A stretch of DNA of 64,000 bases, from positions 590,001 to 654,000 of the forward strand of contig WARS01002855.1 of assembly GCA_008933995.1 (NCBI GenBank), given 5' to 3'. Below the pieces are notes generated by a model. That model saw only the letters and a list, made by a program, of their open reading frames with translations. It had not been told where the DNA came from and made no database searches. Shown here piece after piece: positions 1 through 11,892 of this stretch. Position 1 is the stretch's first letter. Each line of letters begins with the position of its first letter. A program made the position numbers and the translations under genes. This DNA comes from Datnioides undecimradiatus. Taxonomy: Eukaryota; Chordata; Actinopteri; Lobotiformes; Datnioididae.

Positions 1-1093
1 GAAGACATTCTGCACTTTAATTTCCTGTCTTCGTTCAGTCTGACTGCTCGCTGTCCGGCTGTCTCTCTTTGGTGGTGAAGAGCTCGTGCCTGCAGTCGCT
101 GATAACGACTCCCTGGCTTCGCTGACACACGGCCGTATGCCGGCGGGGAGGTCTGTCAGTCAAGATTACACTCTCATTTCCTCTAGTCCTCAAATCCTTC
201 CTCGCTCCCAGAGAGGGAGATCCTGCGACAGGAAACCTGGGCTGTCGGAGCGACGCTGTCTCTCATGAAAACTAAAGCACACGTTGAACTTCAGGGACTA
301 CACACACACAGATATACAAGTCCAGACACCAGTGTCCATCCTCTAAAACCGAAACCTTAAAAGATCCTGAAGATCAAATAAGTCATTATCGTACGTTGAT
401 CAGTTTGGGAACACTTGGCAGATGATTGGATGAACCACTGATCGCCTGTTACCTACCTGCCTGCAGACTCCAGCCGATCAGATCAAACCACATCAGGTAA
501 CAATCAATACCAGTGGAGCCAGCTGGTGAAACTCTGTCTGCCTCTTGTACAGCTGCTGCTACATGCTACATGCTAACCACTATGGGAACCACCAGTGTTG
601 TTCTTGAACAAACACTGCTCTTGCTGTTTTCTGATTGGTCCGAACCATTGAGGTTTAGCCACTAGCACAGAACTCGAGATTCTCGTGATCGTCATTAATT
701 CGTACGCTGTCGCGAGGTCAAACTCAGATTTGTTGGCATGTCCGAGATCTGACTGTACCGTTCAGCCACTGTCCGTGCATCAGAGGTGTTCAGCACATGT
801 ATGAGCTGGTGTCTCACAGCGAATCTTCAGTGGGGGCGGGTCGAGGAGAGTCAGGTGTTTGTGTTACGCAGTGTGTGTTTCTGTACAGGTCAGTGGTCAG
901 TGGGACAGTGTGGCTGTTTTAATTGGTCAAACTTGTAAATCAGTGGGCGGAGCCTAAAACAGGTGGAGGTTTCAATCATTCCCGCCTTCTTTTACAGTCA
1001 GAGCAGATCATAATCCATTATTCTGTTCCTTTAAGCAACAGATTAACAGATTAGCAGCAGATCAAGACGAAACAGATCCAAGCTTCTGTTCTG
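1..1093. other. Gene-poor left edge
   Basis: No convincing coding exon is visible on either strand. A short plus-strand open frame at 86-268 has no recognisable domain and no exon-like borders that I can extend. The stretch is unique-looking A/T-G/C mixed DNA and could be UTR or intron of a gene lying to the left, but nothing in it proves that. Confidence 0.5.
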
Positions 1094-1450
1094 TTACTTC
1101 CTGTTTTATTTTGAAAGAGCATTTACTCGTGGGTCCTTGTTTCCTGGCTTGTTCCCACCTGTTTTCTTCGCTTGTTCATCGGGTTCACCTGTATCTCATT
1201 AACCTTCTCTCCTTGTACGTGACGTGGGTCCTACCCTGCCAGTTCGTCTTCGTACCTTGTGTTGTTCAGATCAGTTTCCTCGGACTTCACCTGCTTCATG
1301 GACTTTGCCTCTGCGCGCTCACCTTTACTGCGGCTCTTTGTGTTTATTTTTAAAATCATTGATCTGCACCAGCTGCGCCTCAGCCTGCAGAGTCCTGCAC
1401 CTGGGCCCGGTCCTTTGTGTTTTCCTGCTTCCTATCGGGCGAAACTGTGA
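1094..1450 (+). repeat. Pyrimidine-rich interspersed repeat, copy 1
   Basis: The stretch begins with cttcctgttttattttgaaa and continues as a T/C-rich strand with recurrent cacctg, gactttgcct and gcaccagctg blocks. This is the layout of a very common teleost interspersed repeat known from memory. A related stretch starts at about 5065 with the same gttttattttgaaa core, and a weaker one lies at 9376-9620. Open frames here (1111-1601) are by-products of a strand that is poor in purines and therefore poor in stops. Borders are approximate. Confidence 0.45.
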
Positions 1451-2460
1451 CGACAACATTCAAAACCACCTGCTTTGCACAAGAAAATATGGATTTTTAT
1501 TAGATTTATTTGTGTCTGGCTGTGTATTTATCATAATACACTCCAGAAATCTCCTCATTGTGGCGACTCACCTGCCAAACGGGTGGTTCCTGCAAGGTTA
1601 AACGTTTAACGTCAGGGGTTAAGGTGCAGTGGCGAGGGTCACGGCTAACTTTCGGGGAATGCATGCAAGACAACACAGTGTCACATGAGTTTAATTCATT
1701 CATACGTAAAGAGAAGCAGAGGTGACATGACTCAAAATGCAAAATACCTTGAGTGGTTCGGGAGTACATGAGTTTACCAGGCCATCTGATATTCACTGAG
1801 TGTCCACCAGATGAAGCTGTGTGAGCTTTTAACGGCGCGATAAAGTCTTTTTTTAGGTCGGCGCTCATTCTGATTTGTATTTACGACGGTTGTCTAGACG
1901 CGTTTGACATTCAGGAGCTCTTAATTTAATGCCTCTGTGTTACCGAAGACGTGCACAGCAGTGTGTGCGTTAGAGCTGCTGTGTTTGATTTGACGGTTTA
2001 GATGCGGCGTGTGTGTGTGTGTGTGCGTGTGTGGTCACCGCTGTAATTGTAGAGAGGAATGTCCGACCAACGTCTCCCACACACTTCGGTTTCTGGGTCT
2101 GAGCCAGTAAAGCTGCAAATGTTTCAGGGCCCAATATCAGTTTTCGTCGAGCACACTCTTAGGGGAGTGTATTTTCTTTCCGGTGGGTTGGATGACGTTG
2201 AATGACTTTTGGGTGTGCGGCATAGTAGAGGTCTGCCACTCAGCACCTTGATATGCAAAGTGTAGGAGCAACGTGAGACAGGCAGTCCTCCGTCAACCGA
2301 ACCGTCTGCACTCGTAACGCGAATGCGTCAGTCACAAGAAGCTCTTTGACGGAGTCTGCACGTGTTTGCAGCGACTGTCACCGTCCACGTTCAGTTCGAT
2401 TGTCCAGAGTTGTCCCTTCCTCTCCCTGGTGTTTCACCTGCGCCTGAGTTTTTCTGTGGG
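1451..2460. other. No gene seen
   Basis: Non-coding by inspection. It holds a short TG/CG dinucleotide run at about 2009-2033. The antisense frame at 1506-1868 has no family resemblance and no usable exon context. Confidence 0.5.
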
Positions 2461-2462
2461 GG

Positions 2463-2610
2463 CGCTGTGGTGGAGCAGAGGTGGAGCGGGGCGTCCACCC
2501 TTCAGAGGTCTGGTGGTTCGATCCCCGGCTCCTCGGCACCGCCTGCCAAAGCGCCCTTGAGCAAGATGCTGAACCCAAAATTGGTCGGTGTGCGAATGCG
2601 GCCATGCAGC
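2463..2610 (+). mobile_element. tRNA-derived SINE-like element
   Basis: A tRNA-like head carries a clear RNA polymerase III B box, ggttcgatcccc, at 2515-2526. A degenerate A-box region (tggtggagcagaggtggagc) lies about 45 bases upstream. The tail (gcgcccttgagcaagatgct followed by gaaccc) matches the body of a widespread teleost SINE-like repeat that I recognise by its phrase of the type 'cttgggcaagatactgaacccc'. The head is diverged, so it is unlikely to be a functional tRNA gene. Small open frames across it on both strands are shadows. Confidence 0.65.
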
Positions 2611-3619
2611 GTAAAAGCCCATTTCCTGTTTCGTTTTGGATTGTGTCTTTAATAACAATGCATTTTATTTGTAGGACACTGGAAGACGCTGCACAACTGT
2701 CTCTGTGCGCTTCCTCCCTGTGTTATTGTGTGTTTCTTCAGATGCTCTTCAGATGCTCTTCAGAGGGCTCTCTACATTTCTTCTTGGATTTCCATTTGCA
2801 CTTTGGACTCTTTGCGTTTGCTTTGACAGGAGGCTTTGTTAAACCTCTTGAACTGCCTGCTCTGCATTAGCGTTTCCCTTCATCCTGCGTGGCGCATTAA
2901 CTGCGTCAACCACGGAAAGGCTGCGGTTATGCTTTGCTATGTTTATTATTATGCTTTTTTCATGCGACCATTTCATTTTTAGTGTTTTGAAAAGCATAAA
3001 ACATGAACTGCAGCCAGCGTGGACACGAGAGGCCATGCTGAAGGTCTCTCTTTGGTCATTGTTGTCATAGAGACATGCGAGGTGGACTTTGGCTGCAAAG
3101 ACGAGGATGCTGGGCAGCACGGGGTCATTAAACGGACAGTAAACAAAAACACTTCTCTTGCAGCGATGAAATGTGAGATATCAACCAGTGGTTTTCTACT
3201 TAGCAAGCGAACGGTGTCCGATTTATCCGCAGAGCTCCTCGGAAAGCACTTCAGCCTGAGTGACAGGTGCCGTCAGTAAAAGCCGGGGGGTAACGACGGG
3301 GGCGCCGGGGTTTGTTGCGCACTTTGCTGACTCAAAACGAAAAAGTCACAGCTGTAACGACCTGAGATGTGCGCGCGTTTCACTTCTCGACGTCTCACGC
3401 TAATTTGCCGGGGATCATCTGATTCTCTGCGGTGCAGCGAGGCGGATTGGATGGCGCTGGGAATGGATGGCGCTGGGAATGGATGGCGCGTTCCTGCGCG
3501 CGCACGGCAGAGACGCTGTGTGTGTAAATGACGTGCACACATGTGTGTTTGGACAAGTGAATCTGAGAGCATGTTTGTGTGCACAGCTTGTCTCCAGGTT
3601 TGTGTTTCTCCTGCCACGT
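2611..3619. other. No gene seen; short tandem duplications
   Basis: There is no supportable exon. Local duplications are visible: an 11-base unit, atgctcttcag, repeated at 2741-2762, and a 16-base unit containing ggatggcgctgggaat repeated at about 3449-3488. GC content rises towards 3300-3550. Confidence 0.5.
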
Positions 3620-3700
3620 CAGTCCTATTGGCCACGGTCTATATTTAGCCGGGAGGTTGCAGCCAAACAGCATGGGAGACGCTTCGGAGAGACGTGAGCC
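3620..3700 (+). promoter_or_regulatory. Promoter-like block (inverted CCAAT plus TATA-like)
   Basis: An inverted CCAAT box (attgg, 3627-3631) is followed by tatattta at 3640-3647. An ATG at 3672 in gcatggg context then opens a short frame (MGDASERR) that reaches a donor-like cgtgagc at 3693/3694. The arrangement resembles a core promoter with a tiny first coding exon, but the ATG is only about 25-30 bases from the TATA-like box, where a transcript would only just have started. I could not find a matching downstream exon. It is a weak candidate. Confidence 0.2.
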
Positions 3701-5064
3701 TGGAAGGAGGTCAGCGCGCTGACTGAGATGTGCTGCGAGCGGGATAACAAGAACCGAGCCGGTGGTAACGTTAGCGGTGGGCGAGGGGGTCGAAGAGGGG
3801 CAGAAACCAGGAGCCAGAGCGATCCAAACGCTCCGCGTGAAATCACACTCTCCTAAAACTTCATCTTGTCACTGTTTGTATCTGTGTTTACCTCAGCGGT
3901 TTACCGTGTGTCCAAGCTCAAGTGAAACTTTGTAGCCTGGAGAAGCCTCCTTCACCGACTCCAACTGGTGCAGAACCGGATTTAAGAAATACGAAAACAT
4001 GATTCCCGTGACTATCTGCATCGCTCTGCATTGATTTTAAAGTTTTAGCAAAGCATTAAATGAAATTACATAAAGGATTTATTGAGTCTGTGTGCAGCCG
4101 GGCGCTCTCTCAGATCAGGCGATGCAGCTCTGCAGGCCTTTGACGCCGGCTTGTGACGCCAACCGAGCCTTTGTCTGTTTGAACCTCAGAATCTATCTGT
4201 TAAAATCAGACAGCAAAGCTTCAAACCCTGTCCATAAAAAGGTTGAGCGAATCGAAAATAACCTGATGATGTTCCCTCACGCCTGTAATCTGCTCTTCAT
4301 GCTGCCTTCAGATGCTGTCGGACATACCAGAATCACGGCTCGAGCGTCTGCAGCCCGCGTGAAGAAGAAGGTAAAAGGGCCTTGCTGGTGGTCTGGCAGC
4401 CTAAGCACGCACTGTATCACGTAACAGCGTGTAACATGCTACTGCAACATCCTGAGTTCAAATTTAGCCGGGACCTTTGTTGTATGTGGCGCTCTCTCCT
4501 TCCTCCTGCTGCTGTTTACTGTCTCGTACAGCTGGAAATGGCACAGATCTAAAGTCCAGAAGACGCTTAAAGTGCACAGAGTTCTGGATTTTGTCAGGAA
4601 AAACAAGTTTTCATTGTAGTTTCGTGTCTGATTGGTGATTCCTGAATAAATATTATACGAAAATCACCATTTATTAGTATAAAATAAGCAGTGTTTAGCT
4701 GCTGGTGTTAGGCTAAGAGTGTGTGCACACCTGTTTTTTTTATTGTTTGATCCAAATCGTGGCAGGGAGTGAGCCACCGTTTCACTTTCCACGTGCCCCG
4801 CTGGGATTTAATCTGCTTTATTGCAGAAACCCAACAGGCGCAGCTTCACTTCGAACCAATCTGGCACCCTGAACGCATCAGTGATGAATCAGCTACGTGC
4901 ATGAATCACGCAGGAGCGACAGCCCAATCTATGCGTGGTGCATGATGAAGTACAGAAAAATAACAATGCGTGGCAAATATTGATTTAGAGCAGCTGCAGA
5001 CAAATCACGGCCCCAGGGGAGCTCGTGTCTCACTGAGGAGAGCTTAACTCGACCCAGCACAGGA
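3701..5064. other. No gene seen
   Basis: There are no exons or repeats I can name. The frame at 4092-4424 has no recognisable family features. Confidence 0.45.
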
Positions 5065-5460
5065 AAGACATGAAAGTGTTTTATTTTGAAAAGTTTTTCC
5101 CATGAGCGTCAACGTGTGCTTGCTTCCTGTGGTTAACTGGTTCATTGGTTTCACCTGCGTCTTGTTTGTCTGCACACCCCGCTCCCTTTGTTGGTCCGTT
5201 GTTTGTTTGTAGGTGAGTAGATGCACCTTAGTCGTTCCTCATGATGTTCCTCGTGTTCCCGTGTGACTCGTTTATGGATTTTGCCCTGTGCCTGCTCCTT
5301 CTGATTTGCTGAGCTGGTTTTTGGACTGGTCACCAGGTTTTTGACCCTGCCTCTCTCTCTCTGCCTGCCGTGAGCCTGTACCCCAAAGGAACTGAACACA
5401 GCGATCTGAGATCCTGAGATCCAGTTTAGTGGTTTTGTAATAAACAGTCAAACCGGATCA
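5065..5460 (+). repeat. Pyrimidine-rich interspersed repeat, copy 2
   Basis: This shares the gttttattttgaaa start and the T/C-rich body (cacctgcgtcttgtttgtct, gattttgccctgtgcctgct) with the copy at 1094-1450. It ends in an aataaa-containing stretch at about 5439-5446. It is probably a member of the same teleost repeat family. Borders are approximate. Confidence 0.4.
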
Positions 5461-7233
5461 TTTTGGACCTGATCGGCTGATGAGGATTCAGCGTCACACC
5501 TGCCTCCTGCGCTCCATTTAACGACGTCCCTCCACCTTTACAGCGACACGATCGATAGCTCATGTAACATCATGTTCTGTAGACTGTATTGATTACGTGT
5601 CACTGTTTGTTGGCTTTAGTCATAAATGATGACTAATTGGTTTGTACTAGCATCAGTATGATATTGCCCTTAATCACATGTAACATTTAGAGTTTTATGA
5701 TGAAATCCAGGTTGAATCTCAAACAGGAGACGTCGGACATGAAGCTTTTCATCGTGAGGCGTGAAGGGGATCGGTCCGCGCACGGCGGAGGCGGCGGAGG
5801 AACGTGTCGCGAGTGCAGAATAAGAGAGAGGAATGAAACCCGGGAGAGGACGGCATTAAATATTCATGTCATGTTTAATAATAAAATGAAGTCATTCATA
5901 CTCAATCGATTCGGGTTCAAAAAAACAGTTGCGCGGGCGGTTTCACCTCCCGTTCAGGCACAGGGAGCCGCTTCGCTCCGACGTAAATCATCCAGGACAG
6001 ACGGTAAACGCACGGCAGCGTCTCACAGCGTCGGCTGATTTAACACCTCACTCCACCGCAGGCGTCCTCTAGCTGCACCTGCTCGGACAAACTACTCTAA
6101 AGCACTGCACCGACTTTACAGCTGGTTTAAATATTGCACATGTATGTAAATGTACACATGATGATGCATCTGAAATCTGCATGGTTATAAACACATACGT
6201 GTATATAGGCATGACATAAATGAAAATATATGAATGTATGTTTGTTTTCAGAATGAGAGCACTGTCACATGACTGAGCAGGAAACGTGTTTTTAACATTT
6301 CTATGTGATTACTGATTGATTAGCCGCAGAGCGTCCCTCGCTGACGGTGCGGCGGCGGCTCTGCGGACAGGAAGGCGCTCCAGGACGAACGCACCGATGC
6401 TTTTTTTTCACACATCGCTGAGGAAAAGAGCAGTTTCTGACACAAGGTTCTCAGATTGGAGGTCAGTCGGCTCTGTTTCTGTTCGTTCGGGTGAGTTTCG
6501 GTTTGGTTTGGCGGCTGTCAGTCGTCGCCCCGGTACCTGAGCGGAGCAGTGACGCATCTGATTAACGTCAAGCCGCTGCAAACAATCTACAGCGACTGGT
6601 TTGTTTCAGGTTTTCTGGTTTTAAAAATATATTTATTGTCCGAGCATTTCCAGAAAGAGCAGACCCAGCAAACATGTTAGCATTCAGGTTAGCCAAACGC
6701 TAACACGTCAGCTAGCCTTCCAGCAAACTGCTTCTTTTAACGATTTAAAACTGCGTTTGTTGCATAATGAGTCCATATTTTTGTATCATAAGTGCTGATA
6801 GTATTTAAAATAATTCATTTATTGAACGAACTAACAGTCGGCTGCCTCCAAACCCTGCAGGGTGATCGATGAAGTAAGACAATACAGGACTGTTTCCCAA
6901 AAACATGTGAGCAAGAAGATCACCCAGCGCTGCAGCTGTTAGCACCTGACTCTAGTTTAATACTATGTCCTATTAAAGGATCCCAAATCGATGAACAGTC
7001 AAGCATCCTGAAAGAGAAGACGAGTATGTAGACGAACAGACGGACGGACACGTGTTCTGTGCGTGGCTCATGTCAGCGAATCTCCCACAAACATCCTTGT
7101 GATTCCCTCAAGTTCACAGAACAGGTGATCTCTTTGCTAAGACGTCTTTGGGAAACGCCGCCGCCCCCTCTGCGCCACCGCTTCCTCACAAACGGAGAGG
7201 GCGGATGAGAGTGCGACGCCACCTCCGGGGCCA
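5461..7233. other. Downstream flank and probable 3' UTR of cacng6
   Basis: No coding exon is visible. On the minus strand, two canonical AATAAA signals lie at 6818-6823 and 6632-6637, within about 600 bases of the cacng6 stop codon, so the 3' UTR probably ends in this stretch. The frame at 5697-6038 is Gly/Arg-rich and matches no family I know. The stretch 6120-6240 is AT-rich. Confidence 0.4.
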
Positions 7234-10200
7234 CTAGCTGCTGCTGCCGTCCTTCTGAGGGAGGCACCTCTGCCAGGGGCTGTAGGGCAGCGCCAGCAGC
7301 AGGAAGAGGATCCCGCCCACGATGAGGACCGCCCCCGCGCAGCCGATGCACGACACCGACCAGGAGAGCTCGTGGTGGAGAGGAACCGTGTGGTCGCTGG
7401 CGAGGAAGGCCAGGACGGACTGGTGGAAGACCAGCAGCGAGAGAAGCACCATGACACCTGTGGAGGAGACGGGGGGGCGGTTACAGGCGTTAACGGTGTG
7501 GATCAGAAACACCAGAGCTCTGTGGTGACGCTGCGTCCACTGACCGGACAGAATGAAGCAGACGGACGCCGGCTTGAGGAAGAACAGGATCTCTTTACTG
7601 AGAGACATGGTGATGCATATGGCCCCCATCACCATCAGGAACAGGCTGAACAGGGCCAACATGGCTGTCGCCACATTCAGGTCTGCACAGGGAGGGAGGA
7701 CAGTGCTGCTGTCATGAGCTCTGACGTTTACTGTGCACCCACACTGCAGACATATGATGATTTATAGAACGCGATGCAAATAAAATGAACCAAAAGCATT
7801 AAAACAAAGTAAATGCATGAATGTTAGTTTGTCATTCATATAATATATTAAGGATATATACATGGAACGGTTCATTGCACCATATCTGCAACACAATGTG
7901 CAACGCTTCTCATTTTAATATCGTTATTTGTTCAGGAAAGCAGCTTTTTAAGGAGCTCTGCAGAATCAAATCGCTGCACAGTCACAAAAAGGCCCCAGAA
8001 TTCACTTTATCTGCCGCCATCTTGGTCACCTGACCTCAGACACGCCTCCATCAGGCAGGCTTTAGTTTCTGCCGCAGCATTTTATAGACTCGTGGCCGGG
8101 TTTATCAAATCGCCACACTGAGGCCTGCAGCGTGACGGCGATGTGGCACCAGCCAACAATGATTTCAATGTACCTCTGTCTCTCTTCATTCAGCGCATGG
8201 CACTGTGTGATCTTAATACATAATGGAGCTGCCAGTGAAATGAGAGGTTAGACGGCAGCTTGGAGACACTTGAACGCGGCGTGGGCGGAATAGATTTCAA
8301 ACACTCACGGAGCAGACAATGGCCGACCTGAAAGAGCGCGGCGAGGAGGTGGGGGGGAGGAGAAAGAGAGGGATGAGGAGAGAGATGAAGGGGCAGCAGG
8401 AGAACAGGGATAAAGAAAGGAGGGAGTGGGCGGATGAGGTGGGACAGCAGCTGAGCGAGGCCAAGAGAGCCGCTGTGTGACTCACTCTTTCGCGTTGTCT
8501 TCTGAAACATCACAGCATTTTCCCCCGTGGTGAAGAACTTGAAGTAGGTGCAGTTTGATTCTGCGGGAGGAGAGAAACACGCCACTGTCAACCAGAGACA
8601 ACACGAACACCGGCGGGTGATCTCGACGAGCGTCTTATTGAGAGTGGAGGAGCCGCGTCTCTTTGTAAACGGCTCCCCATCAAACGCAATCGGCCCTGAA
8701 CGCCAATGACGAGCTCAAGGTGACGAGCCGGCGCCTCCTGCACAATTAGCACCCCGCCGTCCCGATGATGGCGTCGCAGCAATTAGAGTTCGGCCGTCAA
8801 GCAGAACGTGACACCTCTATCTGTTCCCTCGCGCGCGAGCAAGCCGAACACGCACGCGCGTCGCTCTTAATTAGCGTGATCAAAGCCAAATCCTCCGAGG
8901 GTTCGGGGGTTGTGTTTCATCGCAGAGGAGCTGCTCTCAGAGCCCATTCACTAAACTCACATCCAATCAACAGACAGAGGCTGACGTGGCTCTGCGAGCA
9001 GCCAGCCCCGACGGCGACCGGTCCGTCCTCCCGCTGCCCACAGAACATGTGACGTGGTTCATGCGTCGTGCGGTAATAACATGAACAGTGGGAGGACCGT
9101 GTGGATTCAGTGTCACCACGCCGCTGTGGCACCTCACGGGGCGGATGGTGCGTCTTCACTCAGCATCATCATCAGCATCATCATCATCATCGTGAAGCCC
9201 AAATACCCAGGTCCCGCCCCAAACACGATGCACGATGCACATGCACGTGTCGCACCTGCATCTAACATACAGGGGGGCGGGGCTTATGAGCCACCGGGCG
9301 TCATGTGTGTAATCACCTCTGACGCCGTGTAACTTCCTGTTGAGCGAACACTGGGATACATCTGCGCCGACCTTTGACCTTTACACTATTAATGAATCAG
9401 CTGGTCTGGTCTGTCGCATCCCACCCCGCCCCCGCTTCCACGCTGTTTCGTTGTGCCACTGCACTTCCTGTCTGTGTGATTGCCGGCCCTGATTGGCTCC
9501 ACCTGCCCCTCCTTTGTGTGTTTGCCTCCCTTTCCAGGACGTTTTCCTTGTGTCTCCTCATGTTTTGGGATTTCACGCTCTGTTGTGCTGGATCTCACCA
9601 CCCAGTAAGCCTTTTACTGCCTCAGGTCCGACCTCTTGTTTCGCCGTTTGCATGCATCTAAATGTAAAACTGCGACTCTGTAGAGGCTGCAGACGCTAAT
9701 CTTTAAAGTTTTTGTGATTCATCATTTGAATAATTGCACTTGAATCGCCCCGAGTGGTTGAATATGGCGACACCGAACAGCACCAGTGATGAGAAAATCA
9801 ATCAGGCGCAGGTGAAAACAGATAAATGTACAATCTGCTGTCTCCCAGGGAACACCGCGGCGCCGCTAACCGCTAAACTTTGTTTTCATTCAAATCAAAC
9901 AGATCTGCTGTCAGACACACACTCGCTCACACACACACGGAGCTCCCGGCGGACTTTCCTCAGTCTGTCTTTTGCTGTTAGTCACTCTTGGAAAGGGGAG
10001 GTTCGTACAGCTGACTCACAGGAAAAGGGGAGCGACGCTGCAGACAGCTTTAATAATCTTTTGTCCTGCAGCCTGCAGAGTCTAACAACCTGAAAGTGCA
10101 ACATGAGCTGAAGCAAAAGATGGTTTTCTTCATTTCCTTTGCTCAGAATGACTTGTTTTCCTCTTTTTTGGGAAAGTATCTGTACGTTATTCTGCTCTGT

Positions 10201-11892
10201 GGCTCAGCTCGCCGCTGTACAAGAGGCTCCTGAGCTGAATTCAGGTAAAATAATATGTAAAAACCAAAATGTAAATCATTTAATCAGACACATAAACCAC
10301 CAAAGGTGAACCGGCGTCTCCCCTTCCCAGGCTCTCTCCTTTACTCAGACTGTGTAACGGTGACTCAGGCCGTTAGTCAGCCATCAAAACACGAGCCCGG
10401 CATCATTCGTCTCTCCAGGAAGTCAGGTAGACCGCTCATTCACGCTCCCTCAAACTGAGCCGTCCTGCGAGCTCGACAGCTTGACAAACGTCCGGTCCGC
10501 CAGCTCGCCCGTCAATCACCGGCCTGAGCCTGCCTCCCTCACACATAAACGTCAGTCAGCCATCCACCCCGCCCGGTCGGTGGGTCTGTGACTCACCTCC
10601 GGGTAGTTCGGCAGGTCCGCAGCTCTCTCTCTCTGGGTCGATATCGGCCACCCACAAGGTCTTGGTGCAGCCCTTCCACAGGCCGTAGTGAGCCGTCAGG
10701 CAGGTCTGCGAAAACCACGTCAGAGAGGTTCCATCAGTTTGTCTCTAACAGGAAATGACTGTCCCAACTGCTAACTGCTAACCGCTAATTCACCTGGTTG
10801 TTGTAGAAACTCTTGGGAGGTGCCAGCTCCACCCAGAACTCTGTCCCCACCCCAAGGACGGTCAGGACCACACCCACGATGGCCACGAAGAAGGCCAGCT
10901 TGATCTGGTGACGCAGCACAGAGCAGGTGAAATATGGAGGTTAATGCTAACGTAGGCTAGCAATTAATGTACTCCACTGTATGAACATGTTAGCATTTTG
11001 GCTTCTAATGATAATATGATGGGGTTTAACAAATGGATGCAGTGGATTGCACCGTGTTCATTTAGCCAGATTACTTGAAATGGTGCATCCGGCAGATGAG
11101 CTATGTTGCTAAGCTAACTGTGTATGTGTGCACATTTCCTCTGTGCACAGTGCATCGACATGCGCTCGACTGCTCTCTGTGCGTCTGCAGAGCTGGACTC
11201 ATGACTCAAACTGTGCTCGTGTGCAAATTTTAGATTTTAGTCACAAAGAAGCCGCCAGAGCTCGCAGCAGAACGTTTTTAATTTATGCTAAACTCGAACA
11301 AATTGTAAATTGATTTAGTCTTAATCAGTGCGACGAGGCGTGCAGCGAAAAGGACAAATTAGTCACACACGGGTGCAGCGAACTGAGGAGACTGTAACAG
11401 AAAACAGAAACACGACAGACAGATGTGATGGTCCCAATTTCTGGCAGATTGATATAGATTTTACTTTGCATTTCCTGTTTGGATGGTGTGTTGTGGATTG
11501 TGTATGCACATATGCAGCAGGTGTGCATGTGTCGGGACATACCTGCAGACATGAGACCAAAGAACCTGAAATCTAATTATACCTCAAACACCCGGAGGTC
11601 GTGATGGTTCCTGTGGCTGCATAAGAGTCAAAGAACTGCACACCATACATGTTTTCTAACATCAGACGTCAAAAGCAGTCACCTTCCCTTCCTGGGCCTC
11701 GCTCATGGCGTGTCCTGTCGACGTCGTCCTGCGGCGCTTGTTCCCACCGAACGTGCTGCGTCCACTCATCAGGTTGGCCAGACCTCCTGCTCCCTGGGCC
11801 GCCCCTCCCGGTGCGGGCCCTCCCACCGTGCCTGCCGCCGCCGGGCCCACCGTGCGGCCCTCCTCATCAGTCACCAGAAAGGTGGACCACAT
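7234..11892 (-). CDS. cacng6: Voltage-dependent calcium channel gamma-6 subunit
   Basis: The reconstructed protein has 288 residues in six coding exons: 11892-11683, 10904-10794, 10705-10597, 8560-8486, 7682-7545 and 7457-7234. All borders are GT/AG and phases agree. It is a four-helix claudin-fold auxiliary subunit of L-type (Cav1.1-type) calcium channels. TM1 is about residues 72-90, TM2 172-194, TM3 201-222 and TM4 243-266. The first extracellular loop carries the family FWVEL, GLWKGC and SCGPAELPG blocks. Exon 4 encodes SNCTYFKFFTTGENA, nearly identical to mammalian CACNG6 and including an N-glycosylation sequon at Asn146. The N-terminus MWSTFL also resembles CACNG6 (MMWSNFF) rather than CACNG1. 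It is a little longer than the human protein (260 residues) because of a Gly/Ala/Pro-rich cytoplasmic N-terminus. In mammals the gene acts mainly in striated muscle, but nothing in the sequence shows its regulation here. Confidence 0.93.
8561..10596 (-). other. cacng6 intron 3
   Basis: This is the longest intron of the gene, about 2.0 kb. It contains an ATTA-rich, GC-mixed stretch at 8690-8890 that reads like regulatory DNA, a short CAT/CATCAT run at about 9160-9192 and a degenerate pyrimidine-rich repeat at 9376-9620. No additional exon is required by the reading frame. Confidence 0.6.
9376..9620 (+). repeat. Pyrimidine-rich interspersed repeat, copy 3 (weak)
   Basis: A T/C-rich strand carries cacttcctg, gattggctccacctgcccct and ttttggga phrases, similar in layout to the copies at 1094 and 5065 but more diverged. 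Family membership is an inference from layout only. Confidence 0.3.

Noticed and set aside
2463..2610. A functional tRNA gene
   Set aside because: The B box is good but the A-box arm and acceptor stem do not pair and the sequence continues as a known SINE-type tail.
9160..9192. CRISPR-like or regular spaced array
   Set aside because: It is only a short CAT/CATCAT trinucleotide run. There are no spacers and the DNA is vertebrate.
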